46,566 nucleotides of DNA from an uncultured Clostridia bacterium. Its GTDB lineage: Bacteria; Bacillota; Clostridia; TANB77; CAG-508. Within the stretch, counting starts at the first letter, position 1. Every line of letters starts with the position of its first letter. Made by a program: the position numbers and the translations under genes. The stretch covers positions 1 to 46,566 of the forward strand of contig CALXRW010000011.1 of the NCBI GenBank assembly GCA_944390965.1. The letters run 5' to 3'. Below are positions 16,307 through 25,389 of the stretch, one piece after another. Below the pieces are notes generated by a model. That model did no database searches. It was not told the origin of the DNA and saw only the letters and a program-made list of their open reading frames with translations.

Positions 16307-18934
16307 TTATGCTCTTGGGTTTTTAATTGCTGCTTGTGCTGCTGCTAATCTTGCGATTGGAACTCTAAATGGTGAGCATGATACATAAGTTAATCCTACA
16401 TTATGGCAGAATTCAATTGTAGATGGATCTCCTCCATGTTCTCCACAAATTCCTAATTTAATATCTGGTCTTGTTTGTTTTCCAAGTTTTACAGCCATTT
16501 CTACTAGTTTTCCAACACCTTTTTGGTCTAATCTAGCAAATGGATCTGATTCATAGATTTTTTTATCATAGTAATCTCCTAAGAATTTTCCTGCATCATC
16601 ACGGCTAAATCCGAATGTCATTTGTGTTAAGTCATTTGTTCCAAATGAGAAGAATTCAGCTTCTTTTGCAATTTCATCTGCTGTTAATGCAGCTCTAGGG
16701 ATTTCAATCATGGTTCCTACATGATATTGTAAATCTACTCCAGCATTTTTAATAATTTCGTCTGCTGTTTTTGTAACAATATCTTTTACATATTTTAATT
16801 CTTTTACTTCTCCAACAAGTGGAATCATAATCTCAGGAACAATATTCATTCCTTCTTTATTTACATTAATTGCTGCTTCGATAACTGCTCTTGTTTGCAT
16901 TTCTGCAATTTCAGGATAAGTTACTGCTAAACGGCATCCTCTATGTCCCATCATTGGGTTGAATTCATGCAATCCTTCTACTACATTTTTTAATTCTTCA
17001 AAAGATAATCCCATTTCTTTTGCTAATGCTTTTATGTCTTCATCTTCATGTGGTACAAACTCATGTAGTGGTGGATCTAAGAATCTGATGGTTACTGGGT
17101 AACCTTTCATTTCTCTATATAGACCTTCGAAGTCTCCTCTTTGCATTGGAAGAATTTTTGCTAAAGCTTTTTCTCTTTGTTCTGGTGTTTTAGAAACAAT
17201 CATTTCTCTGATAGCTGCAATTCTATCTGGTGCAAAGAACATATGCTCTGTTCTGCATAATCCAATACCTTCTGCTCCGAAATCGTAAGCATGTTTTGCG
17301 TCTAATGGAGTATCTGCATTTGTTCTTACTTTTAATTGTCTATATTCATCTGCCCATCCCATTAATTTTGCAAAGTTTCCTGTTACAGAAGCATCAACTG
17401 TTGGAATTCTTTCTCCATATACATTTCCTGTTGAACCATCTAGAGAAATAAATTCTCCTTCTGTTACTTTTCTTCCATCTGGGAATGTGAAATATTTTTC
17501 TTCTTCATTTACAGTAATGTCTCCACATCCTGCTACACAGCATGTTCCCATACCACGAGCAACAACGGCAGCATGAGATGTCATTCCACCTCTTACTGTT
17601 AAGATACCATTACAGGTAACCATTCCTTCGATATCTTCTGGTGATGTTTCAAGTCTTACTAATACTAAATCTTTTTCTCCTGCTTTGTGTAATTCTACAG
17701 CTCTTTCTGCTGTAAATACTACTTTACCTGTTGCAGCACCTGGAGAAGCTGCTAAACCTTTTGCAACTACTTTTGCTGCTTTTAATGCTGTTTGATCAAA
17801 ATTTGGGTGTAATAATTGATCTAATTGTTTTGGTTCTACTCTTAAAACTGCTTCTTTTTCTGTAATCATTCCCTCATTTACAAGGTCTACTGCAATTTGT
17901 AAAGCTGCATTTGCTGTTCTTTTTCCATTTCTTGTTTGTAAAATATATAATTTTCCATTTTCAATTGTAAACTCTAAGTCTTGCATATCTTTAAAATATT
18001 TTTCTAGTTTATTAGAATAAGTTACGAAATCTTCATATGCTTTTGGATTTGTTTGTTTTAGAGTTTCAATTGGTTGTGGAGTTCTAATTCCTGCAACAAC
18101 GTCTTCTCCTTGTGCATTCATTAGATATTCACCAAATAATTTGTTTTCTCCTGTTGCTGGGTTTCTTGTGAATGCAACACCTGTTCCGCAATCATCTCCC
18201 ATGTTTCCGAAAACCATTTGTTGTACATTAACAGCTGTTCCCCAATCTCCTGGAATATCATTTAATCTTCTATAAGTAATTGCTCTTGGATTATTCCAAC
18301 TTCTAAATACAGCTTTTACTGCTTCCATTAATTGTACTTTAGAATCTTGTGGAAATTCTTCTCCCTTTTCTTTTTTATAAAGAGCTTTAAATTTTTCTAC
18401 TAATTCCTTTAAATCGGCTGCTGTTAATTCTGTATCTAATTTTACTCCTCTTGCTTCTTTCATTTCATCTATAATTTTTTCAAATAATGGCTTTGGTATT
18501 TCCATAACAACATCTGAAAACATTTGAATAAATCTTCTATAGCTGTCATAAGCAAATCTTTCATTCTTTTCTGCTATTTTTACTAATACTTTATCATTTA
18601 ATCCTAAGTTTAATATAGTATCCATCATACCTGGCATAGAAGCTCTTGCTCCAGAACGAACAGATACTAATAATGGGTTTTCTTCATCTCCTAATTTCTT
18701 TCCTGTAATTCCTTCTAATTTTTTTAGATGCTCGAAGATTTGATCTTCAATTTCTTTTGAAATTTTTTCTCCATCTTCATAGTATCTTGTGCAAGCTTCT
18801 GTTGAAACTGTGAAACCTTGTGGAATTGGTAAACCAAGATTAGTCATTTCTGCTAAGTTAGCACCTTTACCACCTAATAGTTCACGCATCTTGCTGTTTC
18901 CTTCGCTAAAAAGGTACACGTATTTGTGACTCAT
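16307..18934 (-). CDS. ppdK: Pyruvate, phosphate dikinase
   Basis: Interconverts pyruvate, ATP and phosphate with phosphoenolpyruvate, AMP and pyrophosphate in the cytoplasm; in anaerobes it often serves glycolysis. The 875-residue chain shows the nucleotide-binding N-terminus with GGKGANLAEMTNLGLPIPQG, the central swivelling domain with the phosphohistidine loop GGMTSHAAVVARGMG (His near residue 455), and the C-terminal barrel with GIGLCRTEHMFF, GTNDLTQMTFGFSRDD and the catalytic cysteine in GICGEHGGDP. The ATG follows AGGAGG. It has its own promoter and a 115-base structured leader. Confidence 0.98.
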   Translation of the reverse strand: MSHKYVYLFSEGNSKMRELLGGKGANLAEMTNLGLPIPQGFTVSTEACTRYYEDGEKISKEIEDQIFEHLKKLEGITGKKLGDEENPLLVSVRSGARASMPGMMDTILNLGLNDKVLVKIAEKNERFAYDSYRRFIQMFSDVVMEIPKPLFEKIIDEMKEARGVKLDTELTAADLKELVEKFKALYKKEKGEEFPQDSKVQLMEAVKAVFRSWNNPRAITYRRLNDIPGDWGTAVNVQQMVFGNMGDDCGTGVAFTRNPATGENKLFGEYLMNAQGEDVVAGIRTPQPIETLKQTNPKAYEDFVTYSNKLEKYFKDMQDLEFTIENGKLYILQTRNGKRTANAALQIAVDLVNEGMITEKEAVLRVEPKQLDQLLHPNFDQTALKAAKVVAKGLAASPGAATGKVVFTAERAVELHKAGEKDLVLVRLETSPEDIEGMVTCNGILTVRGGMTSHAAVVARGMGTCCVAGCGDITVNEEEKYFTFPDGRKVTEGEFISLDGSTGNVYGERIPTVDASVTGNFAKLMGWADEYRQLKVRTNADTPLDAKHAYDFGAEGIGLCRTEHMFFAPDRIAAIREMIVSKTPEQREKALAKILPMQRGDFEGLYREMKGYPVTIRFLDPPLHEFVPHEDEDIKALAKEMGLSFEELKNVVEGLHEFNPMMGHRGCRLAVTYPEIAEMQTRAVIEAAINVNKEGMNIVPEIMIPLVGEVKELKYVKDIVTKTADEIIKNAGVDLQYHVGTMIEIPRAALTADEIAKEAEFFSFGTNDLTQMTFGFSRDDAGKFLGDYYDKKIYESDPFARLDQKGVGKLVEMAVKLGKQTRPDIKLGICGEHGGDPSTIEFCHNVGLTYVSCSPFRVPIARLAAAQAAIKNPRA

Positions 18935-18967
18935 AAAAAAACCTCCTATATATTTAGAATAAAGGCA

Positions 18968-19051
18968 TCAAGAAATGTTCCAAGTAAGTACCATCTTGTC
19001 CTACTTGGAAGCATCCATTGTAACGGACACCTTATTCTGTCTATTTTGTAC
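18968..19051 (-). promoter_or_regulatory. Structured 5' leader of ppdK
   Basis: On the minus strand the leader has ACACC...GGTGT closing a first stem-loop and a longer hairpin TCCAAGTA...TACTTGGA (18973-19006) ahead of the ribosome binding site. There is no U-run, so premature termination is not evident. The structure could influence stability or initiation. I do not recognise it as a known riboswitch. Confidence 0.45.
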
Positions 19052-19057
19052 GGTGTT

Positions 19058-19086
19058 ATTATATACCACTTTTTTTAGAATTGCAA
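19058..19086 (-). promoter_or_regulatory. ppdK promoter
   Basis: Minus-strand TTGCAA (19086-19081), 17 bases, TATAAT (19063-19058). It places the start near 19051 and explains the leader. Confidence 0.75.
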
Positions 19087-19119
19087 ATATTCTGGTAAAT
19101 TTTTTCAAAAAATTAAATA

Positions 19120-19455
19120 ACGTCTCATTTGGTACGCTTTCAAATATGACAAAAGCGTCCCATTTGGGACGTTTCTATCTTCCTGGGCTTGTCAAGACAA
19201 GCCCAAACATATATGGCAATTCCTTTGGAGCACGGGCGATTAAAATCGCCCCTACACGCTAATTATTCATTTTTCGCTATTCATTTTTCATTATTCATTA
19301 ATTTGAGTTTACAACATCTTACTGATTATATTTAATGAATAGCGAATAATTAATAATGAATAATTTTTTTGGTAATTTCTTCGCAGAATGGGTCGCCGAA
19401 GGCGGCGACACCCTACGCTAATTATTCATTTTTCACTATTCATTCTTCATTATTC
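19120..19455. repeat. Intergenic cluster of variable-stem hairpin repeats
   Basis: The gap between the ppdK promoter and the xerD terminator is non-coding. It holds, in order: a decayed and an intact CGTCCC-ATTT-GGGACG hairpin (19121-19136, 19156-19171); GGGCTTGTC-AA-GACAAGCCC (19185-19204); GGGCGATT-AA-AATCGCCC (about 19235-19252); runs of TTATTCATTA-type repeats on both strands; and GGGTCGCC-GAAG-GCGGCGACACCC (about 19390-19413). Each stem is different but most are followed by CCCTAC or CTACA. About 70 bases here (19185-19255) are nearly identical to 21394-21464. Confidence 0.8.
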
Positions 19456-19462
19456 ATTAAAT

Positions 19463-19513
19463 GAAAAAAACTACCCATATCGAGCATTGTAAAAATACTC
19501 GAAATGGATAGTT
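19463..19513 (-). terminator. Terminator after xerD
   Basis: On the minus strand AACTATCCATTTCGAG pairs with CTCGATATGGGTAGTT and is followed by seven T residues. It lies about 110 bases beyond the xerD stop. Confidence 0.8.
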
Positions 19514-19544
19514 CCAATTAATTCTTTTTTTATTAAATTATATT

Positions 19545-19564
19545 GTGTGTGTGTGTGTGTGTGT
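19545..19564. repeat. (GT)10 dinucleotide tract
   Basis: Ten uninterrupted GT repeats in the 3' untranslated part of the xerD transcript. It is outside any reading frame, so length change would not alter a protein. Confidence 0.9.
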
Positions 19565-19620
19565 TACTCTCCCAACGGTTTTCGCTTTTGTACATTTTTA
19601 TTTCTCCTCTATTTTTATAT

Positions 19621-20502
19621 TTATGCTCTTGGATGCGCTTTTTTATACACATTTTTTAATCCTTCATCTTGAAACTGCATATATACCTGTGTTGAAGATA
19701 TATCTGAATGTCCTAACATTGTTTGTATTGCTTTTAAATCTGCACCATTTTGTAAAAGGTGAGTAGCAAAAGAATGTCTTAAAACATGTGGTGTAATTTC
19801 TTTATCAATATGTGCTTGTTCTTTGTAATATTTTACAATTTTCCAAAATCCTTGTCTAGTTAGCCTTTTTCCATTAATATTCACAAACAATGCTTTAATT
19901 TTTTCATCTTTGATAATAACAGGTCTTGCTCTATCTAAATAATCTTTTAATGCAGCTAAGGATAATGAGCCTAATGGTATATTTCTTCTCTTTCCATTAT
20001 TGTTACATACAACAAATCCTTCTTCCATGTTAACATCCTCTACATTAAGAGAAATAATTTCTGTTACTCTCATTCCTGTAGCATAAGCAAATTCTAACAT
20101 GGCTTTGTCTCTAATTCCTTTTAAATCTACATTATTAGGTTGTTCTAATAATAATTCAATTTCTTGTGAAGATAGAATACTTGGAGCTTTCTTTTCTATT
20201 TTAGGTGAACCTATATTTTCTGTTGGATCACTTTTTACTTTTTTATTTCTTAGTGAAAATTGATAAAAAGAACGAATAGATGCTAAATTTCTAGAAATTG
20301 TGGATGTTTTTTTGTTTAACTTGTTTAAACTATTTAAATATTCATTTATGTCTTTTTCTGTTACTTCTGTATACTCTAATTTATTATGTTTTAAATAGTT
20401 TGAATATTGAACAATATCTCTCCTGTAAGATTGTAAAGTGTTCTCTGATAATTTTTTATCATTTTTTAAAAAGTCTAAAAAAAGTTTAATCTGTTTTTCC
20501 AT
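19621..20502 (-). CDS. xerD: Site-specific tyrosine recombinase XerD
   Basis: Chromosome dimer resolution recombinase, 293 residues. The N-terminal SAM-like core-binding domain (about 1-90) is followed by the catalytic domain with the Arg in ATGMRVTE, HVLRHSFATH (HxxR), LGHSDISSTQ and the nucleophile Tyr in TQVYMQF. It follows spoIIM on the same strand, as in Bacillus and other spore formers, which supports XerD rather than a mobile-element integrase. The ATG follows AAAGGAGCTAAGAACAC. The 144-base gap to spoIIM holds no gene. Confidence 0.93.
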   Translation of the reverse strand: MEKQIKLFLDFLKNDKKLSENTLQSYRRDIVQYSNYLKHNKLEYTEVTEKDINEYLNSLNKLNKKTSTISRNLASIRSFYQFSLRNKKVKSDPTENIGSPKIEKKAPSILSSQEIELLLEQPNNVDLKGIRDKAMLEFAYATGMRVTEIISLNVEDVNMEEGFVVCNNNGKRRNIPLGSLSLAALKDYLDRARPVIIKDEKIKALFVNINGKRLTRQGFWKIVKYYKEQAHIDKEITPHVLRHSFATHLLQNGADLKAIQTMLGHSDISSTQVYMQFQDEGLKNVYKKAHPRA

Positions 20503-20646
20503 GTGTTCTTAGCTCCTTTTATTAATAAATTTAACATAATTTCATAGGTATATGTAGAACCTCGCTATTAAATTTACATAAGCTATATATGTTATACCAA
20601 AAGATGATAAAAAAGTAAATAGCTTTTTTTATTTTTTATGTTATTT

Positions 20647-21288
20647 TTATAAATATGCAACGCTCCAAGTTAATAAATTACTTGAAATATACACTTCTAT
20701 TAATGAGGCTATGATAAATAGAATTAATATAAAAATGGAAAAAAAAGTATGTCTCGTAATTTCCGCTTTCACTGAAGTTTTTTTATCTTGTTTACTAATG
20801 GCTTTATAGAGTTTTATGCCACTTACTCCTAATGCTAACATGCAAGGAATTAACAGAATATTTTGTAATAATATTGTACATGTCGTAAATAATATACCTT
20901 TTCCTGTTCCTAGTGTCATTATAATGGACGATATTGTATACCCTAAACAAAATCCTCTAAATGCAATCGTTCCATATAGAATTGGTATACCAATAATAGT
21001 TAGTCCAATAAACCATAAAAATAAACACAATGCTAAGTTTTTTCCAACAGATTCTTTTAATAGTCCTAGTTGATTAATACTTGCATTTTCTTTTAATTGA
21101 GTAATAACAGAACTGTAATAACTTTCTAATTCTTGTTTTTGCGAATCTGTTGCGTGATTAATAAAAATAACCCCTGCAATTAATCCAATTAAGAATAACA
21201 ATATCATAATAAGATATTCTTTTAAGTTTTTTTGAACATGATCTAAAATAAGGTTCTTTACTTTTGATACTCTTTTATTCTTTTGCAA
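20647..21288 (-). CDS. spoIIM: Stage II sporulation protein M
   Basis: A 213-residue integral membrane protein with about five hydrophobic segments and the SpoIIM/DUF95 pattern: LLFLIGLIAGVIF at the first helix, then NLALCLFLWFIGLTIIGIPI, GFCLGYTISSI and LLQNILLIPCMLALG. SpoIIM works with SpoIID and SpoIIP in peptidoglycan remodelling during engulfment. The start is a TTG, seven bases after GGAGG; no ATG fits better. It lies between EndoQ and xerD. Confidence 0.92.
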   Translation of the reverse strand: MQKNKRVSKVKNLILDHVQKNLKEYLIMILLFLIGLIAGVIFINHATDSQKQELESYYSSVITQLKENASINQLGLLKESVGKNLALCLFLWFIGLTIIGIPILYGTIAFRGFCLGYTISSIIMTLGTGKGILFTTCTILLQNILLIPCMLALGVSGIKLYKAISKQDKKTSVKAEITRHTFFSIFILILFIIASLIEVYISSNLLTWSVAYL

Positions 21289-21393
21289 TTTATTACCTCC
21301 GACTAAAAGTTTCTACATAATGTGTATGTAATAAATTGCTTTTTAGAACATATTATTTTAGAATCTATCCTTGGTGGTATAGTTCATTCTTTT

Positions 21394-21465
21394 GGGCTTG
21401 TCAAGACAAGCCCCTACATATATGGCAATTCCTTTGGAGCACGGGCGATTAAAATCGCCCATACG
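21394..21465. repeat. Second copy of the GGGCTTGTC / GGGCGATT double hairpin
   Basis: It carries GGGCTTGTC-AA-GACAAGCCC followed by CTACATATATGGCAATTCC, then GGGCGATT-AA-AATCGCCC. It differs from the 19185-19255 copy at only a few bases. It sits between EndoQ (4 bases from its stop) and spoIIM, so it is probably transcribed. Confidence 0.85.
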
Positions 21466-21468
21466 TTT

Positions 21469-22662
21469 TTACTCACATGTAATCTTGCCGTAAATTCCTC
21501 CTCCACCAGCATGGATTTTAGCATGTCCTTCCTTTGCTGTTATAATATTAATGGCATTTTTTTCTCCAACTACTGATTCTAAATCGTCTTTGGTAGCTTT
21601 ATGTAATATATTCATTTCTGTTTCAAATGTATTTAATAATTTATCGATAGTTTTATTGCCTAATCCAGGAATAAATGTTAATGGAATTTGATAAATATAT
21701 GGTGGTCTATTGGCTGGGCTTTTGGTTTCTGGTTTATCCTTGATTATTTCAATCCTATCTAGTACTCCCATAGTAATATTGCTACTATCACAGTCTTTAC
21801 AAGTACATACAGGTGGTTCTCCCTCTATATTTTTTCCACATTTTTCACAAAAAGTTCTGTGATATTTTCCAAGCTTTGGGTCTAATCCATAATTGCACAA
21901 TATTTTTCTCCCTTTTTCATTTTTTAGCGCCATAAGTAGTTCTTCAAAATTAATATCTTCTACTAGTATTTTATTATATTCTCTTGCAATTTTAGGAAGT
22001 GAATGTGCATCTGAATTTGTAAGAAATGTTTTATTTTCTAATTCTGATATTTCATCTGCTAAAAAAGTATCAGAGCTTAGTCCCAATTCGATTGCTGGTA
22101 TTTTTCTATATTTCTCCTTAAATATTTTTTCTAACCTGTCTGTACAATTTCCATAGAAGCTCTTGTGTGGCGTAAAGCAATGAGCAGGTACTAAAATACC
22201 ATGATATTGTTCTACAATATCAACTAATTCATATGCAGATATATTAGCTCTTTGTGAACTTAACGTAATATTTCTAATATGTTGTTTCATATGATTTGAA
22301 AAGTTTTTAATATCTTCTAGTCTTGGAAAATAACATAGATTATGGGCACTACCTGTTTTCCCTTGTTCATTAATTTCAGATGTTTCGATTTCGCTTCCTA
22401 ATATAATACATACTTTATTTTTATATATAATTCCACCATTTTCAAGCTCAATAGCTTCTCCTGTTTTTAAGAAATTTTCAATATCTTCTATTACATAAGG
22501 AGATGCACAGTCAATAATTCCTACTATTTGAATTCCTTTTCGGTCAACACATTCTTTAGCAATATTAGCAAAATTTAACGATTTTGCTGCTGTTATTTTA
22601 ATTGGTTTATTGTTTTCACTTCTACCTATATGAACATGTAAATCTGCAAATACTTCGTACAT
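21469..22662 (-). CDS. EndoQ-like PHP-domain endonuclease
   Basis: A 397-residue protein of the YqxK/TIGR00375 group, related to endonuclease Q, which nicks DNA 5' to deaminated bases such as uracil and hypoxanthine. The PHP metal site begins with ADLHVHIGRS and continues with GIIDCASP, GSEIETSE, PAHCFTPHKS and FLTNSDAHS. A zinc finger FCEKCGKN...CTCKDC lies near residue 270, and a helix-hairpin-helix region with IPGLGNKTIDKLL near residue 335. The genes around it (spoIIM, xerD) match the conserved locus of spore formers. It ends directly at a repeat element. Confidence 0.9.
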   Translation of the reverse strand: MYEVFADLHVHIGRSENNKPIKITAAKSLNFANIAKECVDRKGIQIVGIIDCASPYVIEDIENFLKTGEAIELENGGIIYKNKVCIILGSEIETSEINEQGKTGSAHNLCYFPRLEDIKNFSNHMKQHIRNITLSSQRANISAYELVDIVEQYHGILVPAHCFTPHKSFYGNCTDRLEKIFKEKYRKIPAIELGLSSDTFLADEISELENKTFLTNSDAHSLPKIAREYNKILVEDINFEELLMALKNEKGRKILCNYGLDPKLGKYHRTFCEKCGKNIEGEPPVCTCKDCDSSNITMGVLDRIEIIKDKPETKSPANRPPYIYQIPLTFIPGLGNKTIDKLLNTFETEMNILHKATKDDLESVVGEKNAINIITAKEGHAKIHAGGGGIYGKITCE

Positions 22663-22686
22663 TTTATCTACTTCCTTTCATAATTT

Positions 22687-22706
22687 AAGGCGGAAAAATC
22701 CGCCTT
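22687..22706. terminator. GC hairpin between the 61-residue gene and EndoQ
   Basis: AAGGCGGA-AAAA-TCCGCCTT, with a T-run only on the plus-strand side. The neighbouring genes run on the minus strand, where it is followed by AAATTATGAAAGG and would not be a standard terminator. It could be a repeat-family member or attenuate EndoQ weakly. Confidence 0.45.
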
Positions 22707-22733
22707 TATAATTTTTTTCTTTTGTGAATGCAT

Positions 22734-22919
22734 TTATCTCTCTAGACCATCTTCATTACTTCTTTCTCTTACTCTTAATTTACTTAAGATTTCCCCTTCA
22801 GCATCAATTGTTGCTAATCTAGCACTATAAGTATTATTAGTATTATTTATCGTCTTTATATATTTTGTTAATACTCCATCTGGTTTTCCATCAAAAAAAG
22901 CTGTATCTCCGTTTATCAT
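22734..22919 (-). CDS. Unrecognised 61-residue protein
   Basis: A small protein beginning MINGDTAFFDGKPDG and ending RVRERSNEDGLER. No family, signal or membrane segment is recognised. Its ATG begins one base after the stop of the 177-residue gene upstream, with a GGAGG inside the end of that gene, so the two are almost certainly translated in succession. Codon use is like that of its neighbours. Confidence 0.65.
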   Translation of the reverse strand: MINGDTAFFDGKPDGVLTKYIKTINNTNNTYSARLATIDAEGEILSKLRVRERSNEDGLER

Positions 22920-22920
22920 A

Positions 22921-23454
22921 CTAAACCGCCTCCACTCTTTCTACAAATTCTTTAAACTGAGGTAAATAAATATTTTTTACTCCCTTTAAGTTGCGGTTTT
23001 CGAGTAAGCAAAGTGCTTCGTCTACCTTAAAGCCAATTCTTTCAGGTCTATTCATTACCATTCCACCGAATTGATCTACTAACTCTAAAATATCACTTTC
23101 TTTTTCTCTTGGAGAACTACCACTATACCTATTATGTTCTTCACAAATTTTGCAGAATCTTTTTGAAAATCCAAGAGTCTCCAAGTAATTAGCACTTTCT
23201 TTTGCATAATTTCTTATTTTTTCTATATCTTGTGCACTATTTACTTTTTTACATGCACACAATAAACAAGCAGTTACTACTAAATTTCTGTCTACTTTAA
23301 TATCCATTACATCCATAAATAACTTAGCAATTTCTGTTTTTAAAATAACAGAATTATCATAGTAAATTCCTGTTTTCTTTTTTAAATATTCCATGATTTC
23401 CATTTTTCGAAAATGATCTTTCTCGTTTAGGATGTATTCTGCAAATGATTCCAT
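22921..23454 (-). CDS. Unrecognised 177-residue cytosolic protein
   Basis: Not assigned with confidence. The protein is helical and has VTACLLCACKKV in the first half and HNRYSGSSPREKESDILELV in the second, which loosely recalls an HD-domain layout, but the metal-binding residues are not clear. It ends with AVCLL-like helices and has no membrane segment. It leads the cluster running through the 61-residue gene, EndoQ, spoIIM and xerD, and its ATG follows AGGAGG. The 132 bases between it and rnhA contain no gene that I can support. Confidence 0.7.
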   Translation of the reverse strand: MESFAEYILNEKDHFRKMEIMEYLKKKTGIYYDNSVILKTEIAKLFMDVMDIKVDRNLVVTACLLCACKKVNSAQDIEKIRNYAKESANYLETLGFSKRFCKICEEHNRYSGSSPREKESDILELVDQFGGMVMNRPERIGFKVDEALCLLENRNLKGVKNIYLPQFKEFVERVEAV

Positions 23455-23586
23455 CTGATACCTCCTATTTCTTTTGTCTTCTTACTACAAAATATACCTC
23501 TTTTGTTTACATTATATTCTATAAAATAAGCCTTTTCAATATTGTCATTAAAATGTCATTAAATTGTCATCAAAATGTAATGTTTG

Positions 23587-24028
23587 TTATTTCATTAACT
23601 CTTTAATTGCTTTTCTTGCTAGTTCATCACAACGATTATTATAAATATTATCACTATGTCCTTTCACTTTAATAAATTGAATTTGATGAATCTGGCTATA
23701 TTGGTATAACTCTTGCCATAATTCTTTATTTTTTACTGGCTCTTTATTAGAAGTTCTCCAATCATTTTTCATCCAATTTTCAATCCATTTTTGTTTAAAT
23801 CCATTTACTAAATAACTACTGTCACTATATAATTTTACCTCACAGGGAAATTTTAATAATTTTAGTCCTTCTATTGCAGCAGTTAATTCCATCACATTAT
23901 TTGTGGTTTCTTTTTTTGCTCCAGAAATTTCTTTTTTTATATCTTCAAACATTAAAATGGCTCCCCATCCTCCGTGGTCCAGGATTACCAGAACATGCAC
24001 CATCTGTATATATTTCTACACATTTCAT
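23587..24028 (-). CDS. rnhA: Ribonuclease HI, interrupted by a +1 shift at a CGG codon
   Basis: It degrades the RNA of RNA-DNA hybrids. The start ATG at 24028 follows AAAGGAAAATAAAG and gives MKCVEIYTDGACSGNPGP, with the first catalytic Asp. The next zero-frame codon is CGG (23974-23972), after which that frame soon stops. Omitting the C restores GGWGAIL directly, so the canonical GNPGPGGWGAI is rebuilt. Later catalytic and conserved residues follow: NNVMELTA (Glu), LYSDSSYLVNG (Asp), VKGHSDNIYNNRCDELA (His, Asp). The rebuilt protein has 146 residues, the normal length. A simple reading from 24003 would lack the active site. Either the shift is made in translation or the gene is broken. Confidence 0.85.
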
Positions 24029-24048
24029 CTTTATTTTCCTTTCTTAAC

Positions 24049-24089
24049 TTGTATGTTTCAAATATTTATGATATTATACCAATATCATA
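24049..24089 (+). promoter_or_regulatory. tmcAL promoter with overlapping dyad
   Basis: TTGTAT (24049-24054), 17 bases, TATTAT (24072-24077). A 9-base dyad TATGATATT (24067-24075) and AATATCATA (24081-24089) overlaps the -10 box and could be an operator or an early hairpin; no regulator is identified. Confidence 0.55.
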
Positions 24090-24119
24090 AATAGAAAGCA
24101 AGAAAGTGAGGTTCTTTCT

Positions 24120-25355
24120 ATGGAAAATATTTTAGGAATTGTTGCAGAGTACAATCCCTTTCATTTAGGGCATTTATACCATATAACAAAATCAAAAGAA
24201 TTATCAGATTCTTCTTATGTTGTAGCAATTATGAGTGGAAATTTCGTCCAACGTGGTGATACCTCTATTGTAGACAAGTGGACAAAAACACAAATGGCTC
24301 TTTTAAATGGTGTTGATTTAGTAATTGAATTACCAACACTTTATGCAATATCAAGTGCAGAAAATTTTGCTTATGGAAGTATGAGAATCTTAGATAGTTT
24401 AAAAATAGTAGATAACCTATCTTTTGGAAGTGAGGTAGGAGATATTGAAATTTTAAATTCCATTGCAGATGTCATCCATCGTGAACCCCCCGAATATGTT
24501 TCTATTTTAAAGCATGAACTTAATAAAGGCGTATCATATCCAACTGCTAGAGAAAGAGCTTTACTTATTTATTTAAATGATGTAAGAAGATATGCTAATG
24601 TTCTTTCAGGTTCTAATAATATATTAGGAATTGAATATTTAAAAGCCTTGAAAAAAATAAATAGCAAAATATTGCCTTATACTCTTCAAAGAGAAGGTGC
24701 AAATTATTCTGATACTGTTTCTCATAAAGGATATGCAAGCAGTACTGCAATTCGTAAATGGATTGAAAAAGATGATTTTTCTTCTATTTCAAAAGTAGTT
24801 CCACAAAATGTTTCTGAATTATTATTAGAAAAAATAAAGAAAGGAAATGTTGTTCCCAATATTTCTGTTCTTGAAAAGCAAATCATATATCAGTTAAGAA
24901 AAATGTCTTTATCTCAAATAGCAGATATTCAGGACGTAACAGAAGGATTAGAAAATAATTTACAAAAAGCTGCTAATTCCTGCAATAATCTCTCAGATTT
25001 CATTTTTATGGTGAAAAATAAAAGAATTACTCAAACTAGAATTCAAAGAATATTGTTATACACTTTATTAGGAATTACCAAAACAGTATATTCTACTTTA
25101 TTAAAACCAACTCCTTATATTCGAGTATTAGGCATGAATGAAAATGGAAAGAAAGTATTATCTGCTATTACAGATGCTAATCCTAAATTGCAGATTGTAA
25201 CTTCAGTAAAGTCTTTTTTGGATACTTGTTCAGACAAAAATTTAAAATCAATGCTATTATTAGATATTTTAGCTACTAATATTTATACATTAGGTTTTGA
25301 ATATGAATCTATGGCAAATTTAGACTATACTCAAAAAATGCTTGTAATAGAATAA
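24120..25355 (+). CDS. tmcAL: tRNA(Met) cytidine acetate ligase
   Basis: Predicted to form N4-acetylcytidine at the wobble position of elongator tRNA-Met from acetate and ATP. The 411-residue protein has the nucleotidyltransferase HxGH-like start VAEYNPFHLGHLYH (about residues 8-21), MSGNFVQRGD, VIELPTLYAISSAENFA and SGSNNILGIEYLKAL, all features of the former DUF795/YlbM family. The ATG follows GAGG nine bases upstream. It is divergent from rnhA and is followed by about 330 bases of structured, non-coding sequence. Confidence 0.93.
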   Translation: MENILGIVAEYNPFHLGHLYHITKSKELSDSSYVVAIMSGNFVQRGDTSIVDKWTKTQMALLNGVDLVIELPTLYAISSAENFAYGSMRILDSLKIVDNLSFGSEVGDIEILNSIADVIHREPPEYVSILKHELNKGVSYPTARERALLIYLNDVRRYANVLSGSNNILGIEYLKALKKINSKILPYTLQREGANYSDTVSHKGYASSTAIRKWIEKDDFSSISKVVPQNVSELLLEKIKKGNVVPNISVLEKQIIYQLRKMSLSQIADIQDVTEGLENNLQKAANSCNNLSDFIFMVKNKRITQTRIQRILLYTLLGITKTVYSTLLKPTPYIRVLGMNENGKKVLSAITDANPKLQIVTSVKSFLDTCSDKNLKSMLLLDILATNIYTLGFEYESMANLDYTQKMLVIE

Positions 25356-25389
25356 GAAAGGCATTTTGCTAAGCCAGTTCTCTGAAGCA

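Noticed and set aside
19263-19455. Regular ATTATTCATT repeats resembling a CRISPR array
   Set aside because: The units are only about 7-10 bases, have no unique spacers of constant length and no cas genes are near.
22687-22706. Terminator for the minus-strand cluster before EndoQ
   Set aside because: The T-run lies on the wrong strand side for minus-strand transcription, so it was listed only as a low-confidence hairpin.
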